A stretch of 64,000 bases of DNA from positions 3,658,001 through 3,722,000 of the forward strand of contig OZ252236.1 of assembly GCA_965249455.1 (NCBI GenBank). The letters run 5' to 3'. A program made the position numbers and the translations under genes. The notes under the pieces were generated by a model. The model was not told where the DNA came from and ran no database searches. It saw only the letters and a program-made list of their open reading frames with translations. Shown here one piece after another: positions 61,941 to 64,000 of the stretch (positions are counted from its first letter, which is position 1; each line of letters begins with the position of its first letter). This DNA is from Jiulongibacter sp024742395. Lineage in GTDB: Bacteria > Bacteroidota > Bacteroidia > Cytophagales > Spirosomataceae.

Positions 61941-62275
61941 GTAATAAAAACAAGAAAAGAGAAGGTGTAGTGTATTCTACCAATCCAGATTTCGTGTATA
62001 ACGAAGGAAATGAAGAACAATCAACACCCGATAACTCGCAGCAAGAATTGAAAATCTGGCTGGACAGAAAGGGAGGAAATAAAGTGGTTTCACGAATTGC
62101 CGGATTTGAGGGAAACGCCTTTGACCTGGCTACTTTGAAAAAAAACGTGCAATCGGCCTGTGGAAGTGGCGGAGCAGCCAAAGACGGTGAAATACTCATT
62201 CAGGGAGATCATCGGGATAAAATCCTAAAATATCTTTTATCAGAAGGCTATAAAGCAAAAAAAGCCGGAGGTTAA
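61937..62275 (+). CDS. SUI1/YciH-family translation factor
   Basis: This 112-residue protein has an acidic N-terminal tail and a SUI1 (eIF1-like) domain: LKIWLDRKGGNKVVSRIAGF, LKKNVQSACGSGGAAKDGEILIQGDH and ILKYLLSEGYKAKKAGG. Related YciH proteins influence start-codon fidelity. It overlaps the lipid-kinase-like gene by 4 bp (ATGA) and is translationally coupled. Confidence 0.92.
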   Translation: MSNKNKKREGVVYSTNPDFVYNEGNEEQSTPDNSQQELKIWLDRKGGNKVVSRIAGFEGNAFDLATLKKNVQSACGSGGAAKDGEILIQGDHRDKILKYLLSEGYKAKKAGG

Positions 62276-62286
62276 CTTCCGGCTTT
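62257..62286 (-). terminator. Terminator of the POT transporter gene
   Basis: AAAGCCGGA (62261-62269) pairs with TCCGGCTTT (62278-62286). On the minus strand a T run follows. It overlaps the stop of the convergent SUI1 gene and may also serve it weakly. Confidence 0.85.
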
Positions 62287-62311
62287 CATGTGAATATTTA
62301 TGAAATGAATG

Positions 62312-63766
62312 TTAATTAATTCCTCCCATCCAGTTTCTAATTTGCTTATGGAATACGATCATAATCAAACCTGCCACCGCTCCATACATACAAAACTGCA
62401 TAAATAAGCCTGGCATAGCGTCTACATTTCCTTCATCAAAGTTTCCTGCAAAAAGGCCGGCGATCAAGTTTCCTAGAGAAGCTCCAACAAACCAAAGTCC
62501 CATCATCTGACTGTAGTACTTTTTAGGTGCCAACTTGGTGTAAGAACTTAATCCCACGGGACTAATACATAACTCACCAAGTGAATGAAGAAGATATGTA
62601 AATGTTAACCAGCCCATACCTGCCAGGGTACCATCCAGTACTTTCTGAGCAGCAAAATACATAACCAAGAAGCCCAATCCCAGTTGGATAAGACCCAAAC
62701 CAAATTTAACTGGTACATTAGGATTCAGGTTTTTCTTGTTCAACCAAACCCATAGAGCGGCAAAAGGAGCAGAGAAAATCAAAATGAAGAATGAATTGGC
62801 ATTCTGAAACCATGAAGCAGGCAATTCCCAACCGAATAGATCACGATCTGTGTGCCTGTCTGCAAATATGGTAAAGGTGGTAGCAGCTTGTTCAAAACCA
62901 GACCAGAAAATAGCAATGGCTATAAAAAGGATAAACAAGACTCCTACTCTTTTACGCTCTACTAGTGTCAAAGATTTATCCAGAAATCCGATGTAAAAGA
63001 AATAGGCCACCGTGATACCTGAAATAATATACTTCATTGAGTTGGCCAATTGAATACTATCAAGCATTCCAGTAGTAACAGAAAGGGCCGCTACAGCCAG
63101 AAGGCCAATCACCACGTATAAATAAGTATAAGAAGACTTCTCTACGGGCTTCTCCCCTACGTTTTTTAGATACTTGCCGTTAAATCTGAAGTTAATTAGG
63201 CCAAAAAACATGGCAAAAGCAGCAGCTCCAAAACCATAATGCCATCCCACTTTTTCTCCCAGATAACCTACTATGAACATCCCTAAAAACGAACCCAGGT
63301 TAATGCCAAGATAAAAAATACTGAACGCGGCATCTCTTTTGGCTCCACCTTCAGGATACAGTTCCCCAACTATGGATGAAATATTTGCTTTTAGCAGTCC
63401 GGTACCCACTGCCACAAAGGCAAGTCCAAGAAAAAATACTGACGGGCTAGCAGGCAGGGCCAAAATGGCATGGCCTATCATGATACTAATACCGCCCCAC
63501 CATATGGCCTTTTTCTGACCTAGAATATTGTCGGCTATCCAGCCACCTGGTAAGGTAAGCAGATATACGGAAGCAGCATATAATCCATAAACAGCTCCCG
63601 CCGTATCTTCAGGTAGCCCCAGGGCTCCTTCGCTGGCACTTTTTGTTAAATATAAAAAAAGAATGGCCCGCATCCCGTAATAGCTGAAGCGTTCCCACAT
63701 TTCGGTAAAGAACAAGACATACAGGCCACGGGGATGACCAAAAAGAGTTTTTTCGGAATGACTCAT
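62312..63766 (-). CDS. POT/PTR-family peptide transporter
   Basis: The 484-residue proton-driven oligopeptide importer has about 14 membrane helices. The signature EMWERFSYYGMRAILFLYLT (proton-coupling ExxER region) is at residues about 22-41, and FSIFYLGINLGSFLGMFIVGYLGEKVGWHYGF is the second family signature. It is the only transporter here with a clear nutrient class (di- and tripeptides). It follows the DUF4136 gene on the same strand. Confidence 0.93.
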   Translation of the reverse strand: MSHSEKTLFGHPRGLYVLFFTEMWERFSYYGMRAILFLYLTKSASEGALGLPEDTAGAVYGLYAASVYLLTLPGGWIADNILGQKKAIWWGGISIMIGHAILALPASPSVFFLGLAFVAVGTGLLKANISSIVGELYPEGGAKRDAAFSIFYLGINLGSFLGMFIVGYLGEKVGWHYGFGAAAFAMFFGLINFRFNGKYLKNVGEKPVEKSSYTYLYVVIGLLAVAALSVTTGMLDSIQLANSMKYIISGITVAYFFYIGFLDKSLTLVERKRVGVLFILFIAIAIFWSGFEQAATTFTIFADRHTDRDLFGWELPASWFQNANSFFILIFSAPFAALWVWLNKKNLNPNVPVKFGLGLIQLGLGFLVMYFAAQKVLDGTLAGMGWLTFTYLLHSLGELCISPVGLSSYTKLAPKKYYSQMMGLWFVGASLGNLIAGLFAGNFDEGNVDAMPGLFMQFCMYGAVAGLIMIVFHKQIRNWMGGIN

Positions 63767-63810
63767 AAAGAATTAGCTTCTAGGGTTTAGTTTGTGATTC
63801 TCCAAAAATA

Positions 63811-64000
63811 CTAATTTTCCTGAGCTTTTTGTTCTTTTGAAATATCCCGTGCATCACTTACAAACCTATTCACTATTTGTTTCGCTCTTCTTTCTAAAAT
63901 TTTAGGGGCAGAAAGTGGATTATCAATCACATCAAACGAGTTTCCACGCCAAACTAACTGGCCAGTCTGCTTATCTATTATATCAAGAACTAAGGTACCC
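63811..64000 (-). CDS. DUF4136 lipoprotein, C-terminal part, cut by the window edge
   Basis: A minus-strand open frame enters at the window edge and stops at TAG (63811-63813). The 62 residues begin GTLVLDIIDKQTGQLVWRGN and end ..ISKEQKAQEN. The segment LVLDIIDKQTGQLVWRG is typical of DUF4136 outer-membrane lipoproteins of Bacteroidota. Function is unknown. The N-terminus lies outside the window. Confidence 0.75.
   Translation of the reverse strand, partial: GTLVLDIIDKQTGQLVWRGNSFDVIDNPLSAPKILERRAKQIVNRFVSDARDISKEQKAQEN

Overview
This window is a stretch of ordinary chromosome from a member of the Bacteroidota, most likely the order Cytophagales. The evidence is: two proteins ending in type IX secretion (T9SS) type A sorting domains; two PorE-like TPR/PD40/OmpA proteins; a Bacteroidota-type omega/Rpb6-like RNA polymerase subunit; a short histone-H1-like protein; BshB1 of bacillithiol synthesis; a small membrane CrtYcd-type lycopene cyclase; almost no Shine-Dalgarno sequences; and several promoters of the Bacteroidota form TTTG-N19-21-TAnnTTTG. 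The DNA is AT-rich throughout. I see no insertion sequence, prophage, CRISPR array or rRNA. Two tRNA genes are present.

Layout. 1-9053: surface-glycan locus with the end of a CMP-sugar synthetase, a double GNAT protein, PseI (pseudaminic acid synthase), a YfhO-like membrane protein, two GT-B-like proteins and a Wzx-type flippase. 9050-11964: trxB, an M23/LysM peptidase and bshB1 in one operon. 12086-14968: a PorE-like OmpA protein, hemJ and a small conserved protein. 14952-18867: tightly coupled carotenoid operon crtI-crtB-unknown-crtZ-crtY, expected to make zeaxanthin. 19176-20929: ald (alanine dehydrogenase) divergent from an Lrp-type regulator, with three palindromes between them. 20922-25175: DUF1684 protein, riboflavin synthase, PASTA protein, rhodanese, dtd and mgtE. 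25333-28840: nitrogen block with PII, AmtB and an outer-membrane porin. 29323-34396: sugar-catabolism block (TIM-barrel isomerase and two Gfo/Idh/MocA oxidoreductases) divergent from an MFS transporter.

34479-37051: coaX, an outer-membrane protein and lptC. 37048-40204: cytochrome c, SCO, a small lipoprotein and recN. 40391-46663: a second PorE-like OmpA protein, tilS, an OstA/LptA-like protein and a small T9SS cargo protein. 46753-50715: bamD, an omega-like subunit, infC and thrS. 50720-56175: TPR lipoprotein, a secreted unknown, EVE, MOSC, nth and a VWA protein. 56300-58042: a secreted GH5 glycosidase with a T9SS tail. 58092-58623: a 109-bp tandem array derived from the 3' end of tRNA-Pro, then tRNA-Pro and tRNA-Ser. 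58947-64000: an alpha-oxoamine synthase (sphingolipid or sulfonolipid candidate), a histone-H1-like gene, a MaoC hydratase, a lipid-kinase-like protein starting at TTG, a SUI1 protein, a POT peptide transporter and the end of a DUF4136 lipoprotein.

Many genes serve the cell envelope: lptC and OstA for LPS transport, bamD for outer-membrane assembly, PorE-like proteins and cargo for T9SS, and the glycan locus. I found no clearly new defence or mobile system. The most unusual features are the tRNA-derived array, the undefined protein inside the crt operon, the double GNAT next to pseI, and the inverted repeats that look like operators at crtI and ald/lrp.
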